Shown: piece by piece, positions 18,964 to 29,613 of the stretch | How positions within the stretch are numbered: the first letter of the stretch is position 1 | Layout: each line of letters starts with the position of its first letter | DNA from: Chara braunii | Lineage: Eukaryota > Streptophyta > Charophyceae > Charales > Characeae | Assembly: GCA_003427395.1 (NCBI GenBank) | Contig: BFEA01000227.1 | Span: 900,137-930,465 of the forward strand | Reading direction: 5' to 3' | Length of the DNA: 30,329 nt | Made by a program: the position numbers and the translations under genes | Notes under the pieces: model-generated | Databases searched by the model: none | What the model saw: only the letters and a program-made list of their open reading frames with translations | Told to the model about the DNA's origin: nothing

Positions 18964-19017
18964 GGGTCTGAATCCGGGTCTATACTTCAACAGTTCGTGG
19001 GTGTACCCACTGAGCCG
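18964..19017 (-). promoter_or_regulatory. tRNA-like A and B boxes upstream of the U6-like sequence
   Basis: On the minus strand CGGCTCAGTGGGTA (19017-19004) fits an RNA polymerase III A box. GGATTCAGACCC (18975-18964) is a loose B box, 28 nt further on, close to tRNA spacing. Same orientation as the U6-like core about 155 nt downstream. Together they resemble the head of a tRNA-derived SINE or a tRNA/U6 chimeric retroposon. The B box is imperfect and the cloverleaf is not convincing. Confidence 0.45.
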
Positions 19018-19048
19018 CGGCTCCGGGCAACAGCCACACTCGTAGCAT

Positions 19049-19230
19049 CGCGTCCGAAATGGGACGCGGTAAAGAGAAACCGAGAGGCAGAACTCAAAAG
19101 GGGGTAAGCAAAATAAACGGGTAACTTCGGCGCAGTCATGAAACGGAATTTTATTGCATTTTCAGGCCTCTGCGAATACAACCCACCCCATCCGGCCCTC
19201 CCATCGTCTCGCGTCCCAGAACGGGGCGCG
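19049..19230. repeat. Pair of related hairpins
   Basis: CGCGTCC-GAAATG-GGACGCG (19049-19068) and CGCGTCCC-AGAAC-GGGGCGCG (19210-19230, one G-T pair) occur in similar surroundings (preceded by CATCG, followed by GATAA or GGTAA). Between them, GGGTAACTTCGGCGCAGTCA at 19119-19138 recurs with one mismatch at 29615-29634. Confidence 0.6.
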
Positions 19231-20084
19231 ATAACAAGGGGGCCAAGAAGAATACGAGGGGAGAAAAAAAATTAAAGGTACCGTCAGGGAACCGCGGGGC
19301 TGCTGGCACCTCGCCAACCCCGCGGATTGAGCCCGCCGCCGCACCCATAAGCAGAACCGAGGGGGATAGCCCCACAGGGCCCTCAACCCCTCAGGCTTTC
19401 GCTCCACGCCACTCCGCTGCCGCCCGCTGGCCTCGATCCCCGAACCCTCATAGTAACAGTCTGCTGTTGTAACCTATAGGGCTATGCCCAAGCCTGAGAC
19501 CAGCCCCCGTACAGTACCATACAAGGCAGTGCGGGGCGGCGCTTCGGGCCAACAAACCGGCCGCATGGCTACCAGTGCCCGCGTCGGCTTGCTTATATCG
19601 TGCCATAATTGCCCCGAACGCCATCCTACGACACCCCGCTCACCGTACGAAGTCGCGCCGTCGTTGCCGATGCCGTTGTCGGGGTCGTTCTCCGCACGCA
19701 CGCTCGACTCGGTCAAACATAGCCATCGAGAGGAAATATCCCCTAGATCCTAGTTTAATCAAGAGTAACCAGAAATAAGAAGATAAAAATAAAACAACCA
19801 CACCGGCACCCGTGCCGGTTTCGTAATCAACATCAGGGGATAAATCACGCGCGCCTTAAACTTGCGCGCCCACGCACTCTTTACTCTAGTCAACCATCCA
19901 GTCAATGTAACCCCAGACACAGTCGCGCCTAGCGCGGTATACTTAACTTTAAACCCACTTAATTCCTGTCACTTGCAAAAACCAGGGCGGATACCCTTGT
20001 AAGGGTATTCGCGCCGACACCGTCTATAAACATTTCTGGTTGGGTACTCGGAGTGATTCTGGCTGTGATCGTCGTCGTGACTGC
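19231..20084. other. Gene-free sequence up to the truncation point of the next element
   Basis: No domain-bearing frame. A small AACAG/CTGTT hairpin lies near 19456-19470. Sequence identity to a retroelement begins only at about 20085, so this is taken as the flank of a 5'-truncated insertion. Confidence 0.5.
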
Positions 20085-22430
20085 GATGTGAGACCGTACT
20101 CTCACTCCTACGACAGCACAAGTATAAGGTCAACTTAGAGAAGTGTGAATTCGGTCGCACAAAGATCTATACTTGGGTCATGAAGTATCCGCGGAGGGGA
20201 TTAGGCCGGAAGATGCGAAGGTGGCTAGTATTCGAGACTGGCCACGACCTCAGACAGTCACTGAGGTCAGATCATTCTTAGCAATGTGCGGCTACTATAG
20301 GAACTTCGTAAAGAACTATTCTACATTCACCTCTCCTTTGACTGATCTAACTCGACTTGACACACCGTGGGACTGGAGTGATGAGTGCGAGGGTGCTTTC
20401 AAGAGATTGAAGCATGCACTCATGAATCATGAGGTCCTCATGGTTCCCGATCCACAAAAGCCATTTATAGTGACCACTGACGCAAGCCAATACGGCATTG
20501 GCGCAGTGCTGGATCTGCAGGATGGTAAAAAGTTGAGACCGATTGAGTACATGAGTAAAAAGATGCCATCGAAGAAGTTGGCTAAGTCCACCTACGAAAG
20601 GGAACTCTATGCTCTCTACAAGGCACTTGTCCATTGGAGACACTTNCTTTTGGGAAGGTTCTTCTATCNGAGGACTGATCATCAGACCCTCAAATGGATC
20701 AAGACTCAACCGGCTCTTTCTGATGCACTCAAGCGATGGATTNAGGTCATAGACCAATATGACTTCAAGCTTGAGTACCTGAAGGGAGAGTACAACAAGG
20801 TTGCAGACGCGCTATCCCGTAGAGCAGACTACCTAGGTGCGCTCGTTTCTGACTTTGGCGTATCTAATGAAGTAACTCGATCATTGGTGGGAGCCCATCA
20901 GGAAGACCCTGTCACGATGGACATCATCCGCAAACTTCAGGCAAAAGACAAGGCCACAGAAAGTGAGTTTGTAATGGTGGACGGGCTACTCTATCTTGAT
21001 AAGGCCGGAACAAAGAGATTGGTAGTTCCATCTAGGGAACAGTTGCGTAGTTTATTTTTAGGCGAATGTCATGACGCAACTGGGCACTTTGGCTACAAGA
21101 AGATGAGTGCTAACTTAGTACAGCGATTTTGGTGGCCCAGAATGCTAGATGACGCAAAGAAGTATGTTGAGACCTGTCAGGTCTGTCAACGGGACAAGCC
21201 GCGAACTCAAGCACCGCTTGGGTTGTTGAAGCCTTTACCTATTCCTGATGGTCCAGGATTGAGTGTTTCCATGGATTTCATGGACACCCTAGTGACCAGC
21301 AAGAGTGGTAAGAGGCACGTTTTCGTCATCATCGACCGATTCACCAAGTACGCTAGACTAGTACCAATGCGAGAGACAGCCAGGATAGAATACGTCAACA
21401 AGTTGTTCAAGGACAACTGGGTAAGGGACTTTGGTTTACCAAAGACCATCATTAGTGACCGAGACGTCCGATTCACAAGTGAGTTGTGGAAGAAGACTGC
21501 GGAACAGATGGGCAGTCAATTTCAGATGACTTCAGGGAATCATCCCAAAGCCAACGGACAGGTCGAACAAATAAATAGAGTTGTACAACACTTGTTGCGG
21601 CATTACATCAAGCCCAGCCAGGATGACTGGGATGAGCAGTTACCTCTCATCGCCAGCCTGTACAACAATGCTATACATAGCAGTACTGGCGTTAGTCCTA
21701 ACCAGCTACACTTGGGATGGAAGCCTAGATCAACACTAGACTTCCTCCTACCTGAAAACCGACCCGCTGCAACTCTAGGCACACTTGAATACGGTGTGCA
21801 ATATGAGAAATTGTTGCAAGTGGCTGTTGAACACATGAAGAAGGCTCAGCAAGCCATGATTGCTTCTGAAAATCAACATCGCAGACAGTCCACATTTCAG
21901 GTAGGGGAACGTGTATGGGTCAAGGCTAGTGAGTTAGGACAGGAGTTCGGAATATCTCGCAAACTAATGCCTCAGTACTTTAGTCCCTGGGAAGTCTTGG
22001 ATGTAGTGGGAGATGTGTTGGATGGTCCCACATATGCCATTCGTGTCCCTGGGCACCTACGCACTCACCCTGTCTTTCATGCCTCAAAGCTTGCACCTTT
22101 CGCTGAGATTGATCAATTCCCTTCCAGGAGATCGATGTTGCCCCCAACCATGGATGGACAAGTCAACATCGATGACATTGTGGATCACAGGGACATGCCT
22201 GTTGCAAAGCCGTTGGGTCGAGGAAGGCCTCCTAAACCCAAGAGAGAATATCATGTCAGATTCAGGCATCACACGGATCCTAAAGAAGATCGGTGGTTTA
22301 CCAGAGAGGAACTGATTGAGACAGCTCCTCAGGTTGTGGCAGAATATGAAAGGAAGTTGAAAGGGAAGGCACCTGCGAAGTAAGCATCTCAGCGGACTTT
22401 CGAAGCTATGGGGGATGGAATGTGAGGATT
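20085..22430 (+). mobile_element. 5'-truncated Ty3/gypsy chromovirus fragment
   Basis: Retroelement coding similarity starts abruptly near 20085 within the RT domain (LLRQHKYKVNLEKCEFGR, about 20112-20165). It runs through RNase H, integrase and chromodomain to the stop at 22383. Gag, protease and most of RT are absent. A frame shift of one base occurs near 20168. Opposite orientation to the left element and a different lineage, since it has a C-terminal chromodomain. Truncation at the 5' side and a long open frame suggest a younger but incomplete insertion, or an assembly break. Confidence 0.88.
20173..22383 (+). CDS. Partial pol: RT end, RNase H, integrase, chromodomain
   Basis: 736 codons are open from the RT thumb (LGHEVSAEGI; the first codon is TTG, not a true start) to TAA after 22380. 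RT end and connection occupy residues 1-95 (SFLAMCGYYRNFV). RNase H occupies about 97-215, with D103 (TTDAS), E144 (YEREL), D169 (RTDHQ) and D212 (ADALSR). The integrase zinc site is H300-x4-H305...C335-x2-C338. The catalytic triad is D368, D429 and E465 (D-x35-E). A GPY/F-type region lies at 577-645 and a chromodomain-like segment at about 664-727 (VNIDDIVDHR ... EYHVRF ... WFTREEL). Chromodomains of this family bind modified histones and steer insertion into heterochromatin. Three single N bases (20646, 20669, 20743) leave three unknown residues. Apart from the upstream frameshift all catalytic residues are present. Confidence 0.95.
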   Translation: MGHEVSAEGIRPEDAKVASIRDWPRPQTVTEVRSFLAMCGYYRNFVKNYSTFTSPLTDLTRLDTPWDWSDECEGAFKRLKHALMNHEVLMVPDPQKPFIVTTDASQYGIGAVLDLQDGKKLRPIEYMSKKMPSKKLAKSTYERELYALYKALVHWRHXLLGRFFYXRTDHQTLKWIKTQPALSDALKRWIXVIDQYDFKLEYLKGEYNKVADALSRRADYLGALVSDFGVSNEVTRSLVGAHQEDPVTMDIIRKLQAKDKATESEFVMVDGLLYLDKAGTKRLVVPSREQLRSLFLGECHDATGHFGYKKMSANLVQRFWWPRMLDDAKKYVETCQVCQRDKPRTQAPLGLLKPLPIPDGPGLSVSMDFMDTLVTSKSGKRHVFVIIDRFTKYARLVPMRETARIEYVNKLFKDNWVRDFGLPKTIISDRDVRFTSELWKKTAEQMGSQFQMTSGNHPKANGQVEQINRVVQHLLRHYIKPSQDDWDEQLPLIASLYNNAIHSSTGVSPNQLHLGWKPRSTLDFLLPENRPAATLGTLEYGVQYEKLLQVAVEHMKKAQQAMIASENQHRRQSTFQVGERVWVKASELGQEFGISRKLMPQYFSPWEVLDVVGDVLDGPTYAIRVPGHLRTHPVFHASKLAPFAEIDQFPSRRSMLPPTMDGQVNIDDIVDHRDMPVAKPLGRGRPPKPKREYHVRFRHHTDPKEDRWFTREELIETAPQVVAEYERKLKGKAPAK

Positions 22431-23200
22431 GAGCCCTCAAGTACGGGCCTTGCCATGATGTACATGTTCTGGGCTAAGGCCCCAACAAGCCTAGTGCCCG
22501 CCCTAAGTGAAGGCGGACCAGCAAATCAACAAGAGCCCTCTGTGCCAACATTTCACGAAGTGGGGTCCATACAGTTGCAGCACGCCAGTTGGTTGGAGTA
22601 CACCGAGTTTCGGATTTCAGCAAATGCTGAAAGCCCAGGGCCTCTAATTTAGTTAGGCCCTAGGCACCCGAACGTGAGGCCGACAATGCATGCTGGGTAT
22701 AGAGGCCGAAAATGCCAAAGGGAAATCGGCCCACTATCTAAATCTGGCCGCAAGACTTGACGAAAGAGGTGCAACTGCATCCCCCGGGCCTCAACTCTAT
22801 CGGCCTGGGTTCAGCCTCTGGGTCCCGGTTGCAGGCTGAAGGGAGGCCGCCCACACGCTGCACTGGCATATAGGCAAGCAGGGCGAGTGGGCAGGGATGT
22901 TAGCCATTGTGGGCAATGCCGGCACGCTGCGCAAATGCGAGCTGCTGGTTGTTGCGCTGCGCCAAGGCAGGCATGCGCTAGGCGGTCAGGCGTTGCCTAT
23001 GCACTGGGCGCTTGGTGGCCATAGCCGGGCTGCAGAGGGCACAGAGGGGTGAAGGGCGAAGGTGGTTCTTCAGAGGTGAAGGGCGCTGTGTGGGTAATAG
23101 CGAAGAGTGTGGGTGAAGAGGACACATACCAAGTGGAGGTGGAGGTCGGCATTGGTGTTGACATCATCACTCGCTCAACAGAAAAATTTCCCAAAATTAA
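22384..23200 (+). other. 3' flank of the chromovirus, possible 3' LTR start
   Basis: A purine-rich tract GGGGGATGGAA at 22410-22420 is followed at once by TGTGAGG (22421), the arrangement expected of a polypurine tract and LTR start. The other LTR end was not found, and no 5' LTR exists for comparison because the element is truncated. Small hairpins GGGC-TAAG-GCCC (near 22470) and CCGCC/GGCGG (near 22500) occur. The rest to 23200 is GC-rich with no recognised gene. Confidence 0.4.
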
Positions 23201-23680
23201 ATAATCATTCTATAGTAAAATTACATTCTAAATTCTAAATTTTCATTCCATCTTGAAAAATGTCATTCCAATTTTAAAATTTTTTGTCTTACTTGAAAAC
23301 TTTCATTTCAAGAATGGGGTATCCCTTCTTATTTGAACTGCATGCTAGAGATAGAATGAAAGTCTGGATGAGTTCATGACATATTTTAATTGGACTGTCA
23401 TTCTATGTAAGGATTTTCAGCCATAAATGGGTCAATCCAATCTAAATTAGAAGGTATTCGTTACATTAGAATGAAAGTTTAATTAAGACATTTCATAAAC
23501 TCATCCAGACTTTCATTCCATCTTGAACAAATAGATGTAGTTGGAAGGGAAAACTCATATTTAGACGGGAACTCATCAAATAAAACTAGAAATTTTAGAA
23601 ATGAACGAACGTTGGAATAATAATTTATAAATATGAAGAGTTTTTTTTTAATGGAATATTTTTTCAACTTTCATTTCTTG
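23201..23680. repeat. AT-rich sequence with a long inverted repeat (foldback, MITE-like)
   Basis: Arms of about 60 bp at 23351-23410 and 23461-23520 are reverse complements with some mismatches and a loop of about 50 bp. The outer 21 bp (23354-23374 versus 23498-23518) match exactly. TTTCATTCCATCTTGAA occurs at 23241 and again at 23511, so related sequence continues to the left. Could be a foldback or MITE-like transposon, or a small-RNA precursor hairpin. Confidence 0.8.
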
Positions 23681-24110
23681 TGGGAATATTTATGTTGCTG
23701 GTAGTCAAGCTGTCTGGTTGCTTTCATTGCTGTAGTTGTAGGTTAGGCTGTAGAGCAGATAGGGCGCCTGGCGCCATTTACAAGAGAGAGCTACATTTGG
23801 GTTATGCTGTTGGTGTTGCCCTGTTGGGCATGGACATTGACTCACGATTCTTCTGTATCATTCTCAATTGGATGGTTACTCGGTTCCATTGTGATATCTG
23901 GTTTGGCCTGGACTACTTGGACTTCAGTGTGATTTTGCATTCTAGATTTCTGTGCTTCGTCCATGTTCATGTTCCTTGCATAGGTGAGATGAAGAATGTA
24001 TGATACTTTGAATAAGATGTTAATTAGAGTAAAATATTTAGGGTTTGTAATGGGATGCTAATGAAATGATAATGACATAATAATACTAGAGGTCAAAATG
24101 ATGTTAAAAA
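23681..24110. other. Gene-free sequence
   Basis: A 107-codon plus-strand frame (23680-24003) is Cys- and Phe-rich with no recognisable domain. I do not support it as a gene. Nothing else seen. Confidence 0.45.
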
Positions 24111-24406
24111 GCATGATAATGAAAAAGATGATGATGATTTTAATGATGAGGACGGCGACGACAATGATGAAGATGACAATGACAATCCAACACCATCCTC
24201 CTATACCTACTTACCTTGATGCTGATCATAGAGATGATGATGATGACAACGATGCTAACTACTCACGTTGATGATGAAGATGATGATGATGATGACAACG
24301 ATGCTAACTACTCACGTTGATGATGAANCGATGCTAACTACTCACGTTGATGATGAAGATGATGATGATGATGACAACGATGCTAACTACTCACGTTGAT
24401 GATGAA

Positions 24407-24440
<34 letters not shown>

Positions 24441-24480
24441 GTAATGACAATGATGATAATGCTGCTGCTGCTGATGCTGA
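24111..24480. repeat. GAT-rich microsatellite and 49-bp minisatellite with an N
   Basis: GAT/ATG triplets dominate. The 29-mer beginning CGATGCTAACTACTCACG occurs at 24250, 24299, 24329 and 24378. Steps are 49, 30 and 49 bp. The single N at 24328 sits exactly at the shortened step. The Asp-rich frame at 24347-24571 is a by-product of the GAT repeat. Confidence 0.93.
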
Positions 24481-24975
24481 TGAAACCGATGAAGAAGCCC
24501 CTCCTCTGGCCCTGCTCGTATTCTTCCGTGTCTCTTCCACCGTAGGCCTGCGCCTCTCTCCCTTTGTCTGACCCCACTGAAACGTCATCCCAGTCACGTT
24601 CATAGCTGAAGTAAATTTGCTTTCCCCGCCCATCATGCGCGGCCCATGTACCTTCTGGCCCCCCGTTCAATGCTAACACCAATGAAGGCAGTGCATTTGA
24701 TTCCATGCGCCAGGAATGGCAATCATCAGCAGACAATGATCGTGGTCAGAACAGAAACTGTACTACAAAGTCGATCTACCATGACTCGTAGACCCGCTTC
24801 CCATCATGGTGCAAAGGCCCCGCTGCGTGCGCCCCTTTCGTGTGCGTCACCCTGTCGGGCTGCTCCTCCCTTACGCGGCTCGCGACAAACTTTGAACTCC
24901 CCGCCCATGTGCGCTCACCGTAGCGCTGACCTGGTCGATGGATGTGATGAGTGGCGCAACACTAACAGGAGCGCT
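24481..24975. other. Gene-free or unrecognisable sequence
   Basis: Downstream (in element sense) of the decayed gag-protease fragment. If any RT sequence was once present here, I cannot recognise it. No RNA gene or simple repeat apart from the edge of the GAT tract. Confidence 0.45.
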
Positions 24976-24979
24976 ATGT

Positions 24980-25620
24980 CTGACACGTATTCGGGAACAT
25001 GCAACTTGTAGGATCGGCCGTGAATGGTGACTTCTACCTGTTTGGTGTGATTTCCCTTTGTGTCCTAGGGCAGGGGGGACGAAATAAAGGAGTGGTCTGA
25101 TCGCCAGGAGAACACCGTGGCGACCATCTTGGCATCCTCCTCTCGGATTGCCACGTGTCCTTCTGGGGTGATTCCGTCTTCCTCGTCTTGGGGGTCTATA
25201 GGTTTCTCGGCATGCCATTCCACCACCCGCAACTTGGGACATGGCTAGGACGGCCACCCCCGAATCGATAATCGCATTGTAGGGGATTCCCCAAATTTCT
25301 ACGTCACACTCCACGGATTTCTACGGGATGGCCCTAATACGTAGAAAGTGATCGTCTTTCTGGATCAGTCCCAACGGATCTGACATGTCTGGTTCTTCCG
25401 TTCTTGACTCCCTCGCGGAAGCCTTTCCCTTGATGGCCGCAAATTTTGCCAAGGTGAACCACTTTCGGATAGCCTTGCAATGCTTTAACATACGATCATT
25501 AGCTTGTTTAGATATGGACAAGGGATGTCCGATCGGTAGGAAAATGTGGTGGTCCAATGCTCGAACTATGTCAAACACATCGATCTCCCCCGTGACAAAC
25601 GAGGAACCGCCGGATTCCAT
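24980..25620 (-). pseudogene. Retropepsin-like protease region of a third retroelement
   Basis: The minus-strand segment holds an aspartic protease active site, AIIDSG followed by VAVLAMSQ (DSG codons at 25266-25258), preceded by EIWGIPYN. The upstream part (from 25620) is linker-like and ends at an in-frame TAG (25321-25323), after which the same frame resumes into the protease. Just past the DSG motif the reading shifts frame, and a further stop follows. EVTIHGRSYKLHVPEY in another frame near 25040-24985 looks like the protease continuation. Known role: cleaves the Gag-Pol polyprotein. This copy cannot be functional. No RT follows. Confidence 0.78.
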
Positions 25621-25679
25621 TTCGCTTGCCGGATTTCATTTCGCTTGAGGATGACCTCCACTCCGAGACCTTCCGGTCT

Positions 25680-27078
25680 TCATCCGCAGAGTGAATGGTT
25701 CCTATCATTCCCAGCCCTAGATATCGTTACGAGATGTATTGGTCCAGTGGGATAAGCTCCGCTGCTTCTTCGGCAGCGATAGTTGTAGTTAACACCCCAT
25801 TGTTTTCTTCCACCTTCGTTCCTACTCATCTGGGTCCGTTCGCTATGGGTGCTGTGGCCGCGAGGGCCGCTCCTATCCGGACCTGATTGGGTCGATTGGG
25901 GCAGTATCGGGCTATGTGCCTGGGCTGGTGACACGTGTAACATCCATCTATCCTTGCGCTTGTGTTGGCCATGGTGCCTCCTACCGCATGCGCGACACAA
26001 GCAGCAGTAGGTAAGGGCGAAGTTCAGACGGTGATGAAACGCATGGAGCACCTTAGTGTTTCTATTATCGTGTTATGTTCGCGCTGCTCTTTCTTTCTTT
26101 CCTGCATCGGGTTTACGAACGTCCTTATAAGCTCTAGTATCACATTCGAGTCATCTACTTTCCTTGTCGCACCCTGGGAGGATGGAGGAACATTAATTTT
26201 GTCATAGATGGTCTAGGGCTTAGATCAGGGAGGGGCTTCTTGGCTGCCACTTGTTCTAGGTAGGTGACGGGGCCGGAGACGAAGCCCATGTTTTCGAGTT
26301 TATTTTGCAGCGTTGCCGGTTCCGCCCTAACTCGAGCGAGTTCGGTGGAATCTCCATCCTTCATGTGATCTTCCTCTTCAAGGAAGCTAGCAGCAAACTT
26401 CCTCTCCATTTCTTTGGTCGCATCCATGATCCGCTCCATGGTGTGACCTATGAGGGGGAATTGTTGTCGCAGTTTGGCCCGCATTGCGCGGCTCCTAAGC
26501 CCATCGATGAACATATCTTTCCCCACCTTCTCGTCTCGTTCACATTTTACAAACAATCTGTAAAATCGGCTTCAGTACTCGGCAATGGACTCGAGAGGTT
26601 TCTATACTTGGTCTTTGATCATGAAGAAGTCATGTTCTGGATGTTTGTAATCAAACCTATGCAAGAAATCTCTCTTGAAGGTGGGGAGATCGATCCAGAT
26701 ATAGGTGTTGAACAAGTGATGTGCATCTCCCCCCAAACGGGTGGGGATATTGATCCTGTCTTCCTCATTGTCGTACTGTTGTGCTCGGAGCATGGCAAGC
26801 CACGCTCCATCTAGGTGGTGCGCAGAGTCGAAAAGATACAAATTGGGTGGAGTTACTCGTGCACGGACTCGCGCAGGCTGCGGAGATACGAGTCCGGCAT
26901 TGTTCAATCCTCCCTGTGTCGGGTTAGCATTAGGAGCAGGATTAACGTTCATGTTGCCTGCCTTTTGTCCTACTGACCGGCTACGGGTGACTACCGGGGC
27001 GCACACTGACACCTTTCTTTGTCGAGATTGTCCTCGCCTGGGGCTCGCCAGATCGGTCGAGCTATGGAGCCGGATCAC
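25680..27078 (-). pseudogene. Gag with CCHC knuckle of a third retroelement (gag3)
   Basis: The first part (27078-26602) has a disordered N-terminus, then a capsid-like region (WLAMLRAQQYD, then PTFKRDFLHRFDY). Two in-frame stops follow, TAG at 26602-26604 and TGA at 26572-26574. The same frame continues (RLFVKCERDEKVGKDMFIDGL) to 26155, with a charged helical tail. After a frameshift a zinc knuckle CX2CX4HX4C (CYTCHQPRHIARYC) lies at 25901-25942, with more stops behind it. The knuckle is directly followed by the protease region, giving the normal gag-protease order that the left element lacks. Different sequence from gag1 and gag2. Confidence 0.85.
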
Positions 27079-28676
27079 TTCTCAGCCCTTGGTCTTGACA
27101 CGTGTCGGCTCCGATACAAACCTCACGCCAGTGCAACTTCCTGTTTTCGGAATGGGAGAGGCTCAGAAGTGCGAAGTAGGGGTGCGCCAAGGAGTTTAGG
27201 AAAGTGGGGGTGGAGTCCTAAGTCGGAACTAAGATGTCAGGTTCCAAGTTTCAAGGACAAAAATGCGAGTAATTCAGCGCAGACCAGAGTTTCGGTTTTG
27301 TCCTTCTCAGACCCTAGCGACTAGGTTCGTTGGCTTCGTCGCCAGGGGAGAGTCCGTACTTGGTGTACATAGGGAACGCAGTGGGTGACTCTCTGTGAAA
27401 ACACTTGTCGCCGACAATTTTCACAAATTTCAGAATTTGACGTGGATGGCCTCAGCCGAAGACTGTGTTCCCGACGATAAGCTTCAGAACGGGTTCGTCT
27501 GACAAACCCCCAGACCGATAGGACCTGGGGTAATACTACTGCCACACAGAGCACGGCCTTCGGGGCACGACCGTTAAATTATGATAAGGAAGGAGGAGAT
27601 AAAAGAAAGGAAAGTTTGTTTCAATGGCGGCGAATCCCAATGTTACGTAGTATTGATCGTTACAGGTGTCGAGGTAATCCGGGATTCGGGAATTTCATTC
27701 GATGACCCTATGAAATCCCACGCACACAGTCGATCGGCTCCGGTTTGGCAAGGATAGGCTAGAAACCTCGAGTTTGATTCGGCGGAAGAGTTGTTCATTC
27801 TCCTGGTATTCTCGGTACTCAGGGTCCCTCACACAGGCACCGTCGATGATCTAGAAGGGAACACTGACGGCCATATTTCACAAAAAGGACTTTACTCGTT
27901 CATTCACGTGCACGATGCCTGATTGGGTCGGGGATGGATCATGCAGACACACGTATACGTGATGACTGCCGTTTTGGTGGTCATTCGTATATGTGCATGC
28001 ACATGATATGTTCCAACAAAATTTGTTACACATACATCTAATCAATTCGTGGGACAAGAGGGTACTTGTGGACTTAATGCGCATTAGACAATCATTCGAT
28101 GCAACATACACCATCCTACAGGCAAAACAAAGGGAATTGAGAAGAAATAATATTGCCACGCATCAGGTCTCAACGAGTGTGGTCCATGCATCAGGAAGAT
28201 CCAACCCAAACATAGGTGAGTTCACAGAGTCGATCTTCGAACAAACTATGAAACTACCCGCTATGCATGCATCTACCCTGGCCCGGGTTTACTTAGGGAG
28301 AACTTCTACGGGCTCAATGTAAAAAAATAGACAGTTGATCTAGGTTACAGAAACACGGACGTACGAAGGGATAGGGTTCCATACATCTTTCCATGCAAAT
28401 TGAATGGCAAGACGCACATTCCGTACACATCATAATCCTTCACTCGGCGATCGACGACTGTCTGTGCGCTCAAGACATTCAAGCAATTAATCAGTTTTAA
28501 CAATCGTCATACATTCTGCGCAGAAAAGAAAGAAATTGGGGAGAGAAAGATAATTCATACATCAATCAAAGGAAATAAAATACGAGATCGCCGCAAACAA
28601 AGATGGTCGAAACCAGAAATCAAAATTATATGGAGGATGCAAGAAGATAACACCACTTCAGCCTACCACGCTCTCC

Positions 28677-28685
<9 letters not shown>
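27079..28685. other. Gene-free sequence
   Basis: By position 27079-27900 could hold the leader or LTR of the third element. I found no convincing primer-binding site: a TTCGTCGCCA near 27340 and CTTGTCGCCGACAA near 27407-27420 were considered and not accepted. No gene supported to 28685. Confidence 0.45.

Positions 28686-28750
<65 letters not shown>
28686..28750. repeat. (CT)n microsatellite
   Basis: Pure CT repeat of about 65 bp with imperfect CT/TTCT flanks on both sides. The Ser/Leu and Arg/Glu alternating frames across it are artefacts. Confidence 0.97.
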
Positions 28751-28756
<6 letters not shown>

Positions 28757-28827
28757 TTGTTTCCACAATATGGGCAGTCCATCGCCTTGCACCTACCAAG
28801 AACCCGGAGTTGTCATCCCGCTTAGTC

Positions 28828-29114
28828 CGCGCATGGAATCCAGGTTCGCCCGCGCTCACAGTCCTTTGTGGCCCTTGCCTTTGCTTTGTTGAGAAAAGTC
28901 TTAGTCATCATGCCTTCCGATGCATCTTTGTTGATTTTCGCTTGAATCCTCCATTTTTAGGCCAGCTCATCGAGGTGGTCTTGTAGCTGGGCCCTTGCCC
29001 TTTGCAGCGCCTCGTATGTGGGTAGGTCCAAGGGGCTCTCCATGAGGTGTTGGTCCCGCTCCTCCAGTTGAAGCAACAGCCAGTCCATAACTGCCTTGCT
29101 ATCCCGCGCTATTT
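28828..29114 (-). pseudogene. Unidentified coding-like fragment
   Basis: On the minus strand a frame from 29114 reads through a helical, charged stretch (MDWLLLQLEERDQHLMES). It is broken by TAA at 28957-28959, then continues in the same frame with WRIQAKINKDASEGMM and a Lys/Ala-rich end. The codon pattern looks protein-like, and a LINE ORF2 region before the reverse transcriptase is one possible source. I see no diagnostic motif, so the identity stays open. Confidence 0.35.
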
Positions 29115-29613
29115 CTCAGCCAAGAAATTCGTACTAATAAATTTGTCAGGCCACTGCCACTCAGTGTCACACTGGATCTGTCACACTGCCATAGGACTGC
29201 TAATGGGACCATAGCTAGCTTACCTCTTTTTTTTTCCTGTTTTTTCCTGAAAGACTTACAGTCTCCAATCTATTCGTGTCGAGCAGCACGTGCTGGAAAC
29301 CAGGCCCATCGTCCCATATGGAAATTTACATATAATTTTAAAGTTTAAAGTGCCGGGGCCAAAATCCTTTTATGGGATTTTGGGATTATAGGTCCCCTTA
29401 TTGTAGCACTGTTTAACAAATCAACCAAGACTGTCTTCACCCCCATGTCCTCATGCCATGACTCACAATGAAGGAAATTTTATGTTGCCAGTTCTTTCGT
29501 GATTTTTTTGAAAACAATGAACTCCGTTAAAATAAGTAAATACATAATAGGGGCGAGTAGTACAGAGCTGCCCCCCCTTTGGAAAACCTTTTTCTTTCTG
29601 TTATATTTATTTT
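29115..29613. other. Gene-free sequence
   Basis: AT-rich in the second half, with T-runs at about 29227-29235. No gene, RNA or strong repeat seen. Confidence 0.5.

Noticed and set aside
24347-24571. Asp-rich plus-strand frame
   Set aside because: Translation of the GAT microsatellite only.
27340-27420. Primer-binding site and LTR edge for the third element (TTCGTCGCCA, CTTGTCGCCGACAA)
   Set aside because: The match to a tRNA 3' end is too short, and no TG/CA edge at the correct spacing could be shown.
28626-28859. Arg/Glu and Ser/Leu repeat frames
   Set aside because: Translations of the CT/AG microsatellite.
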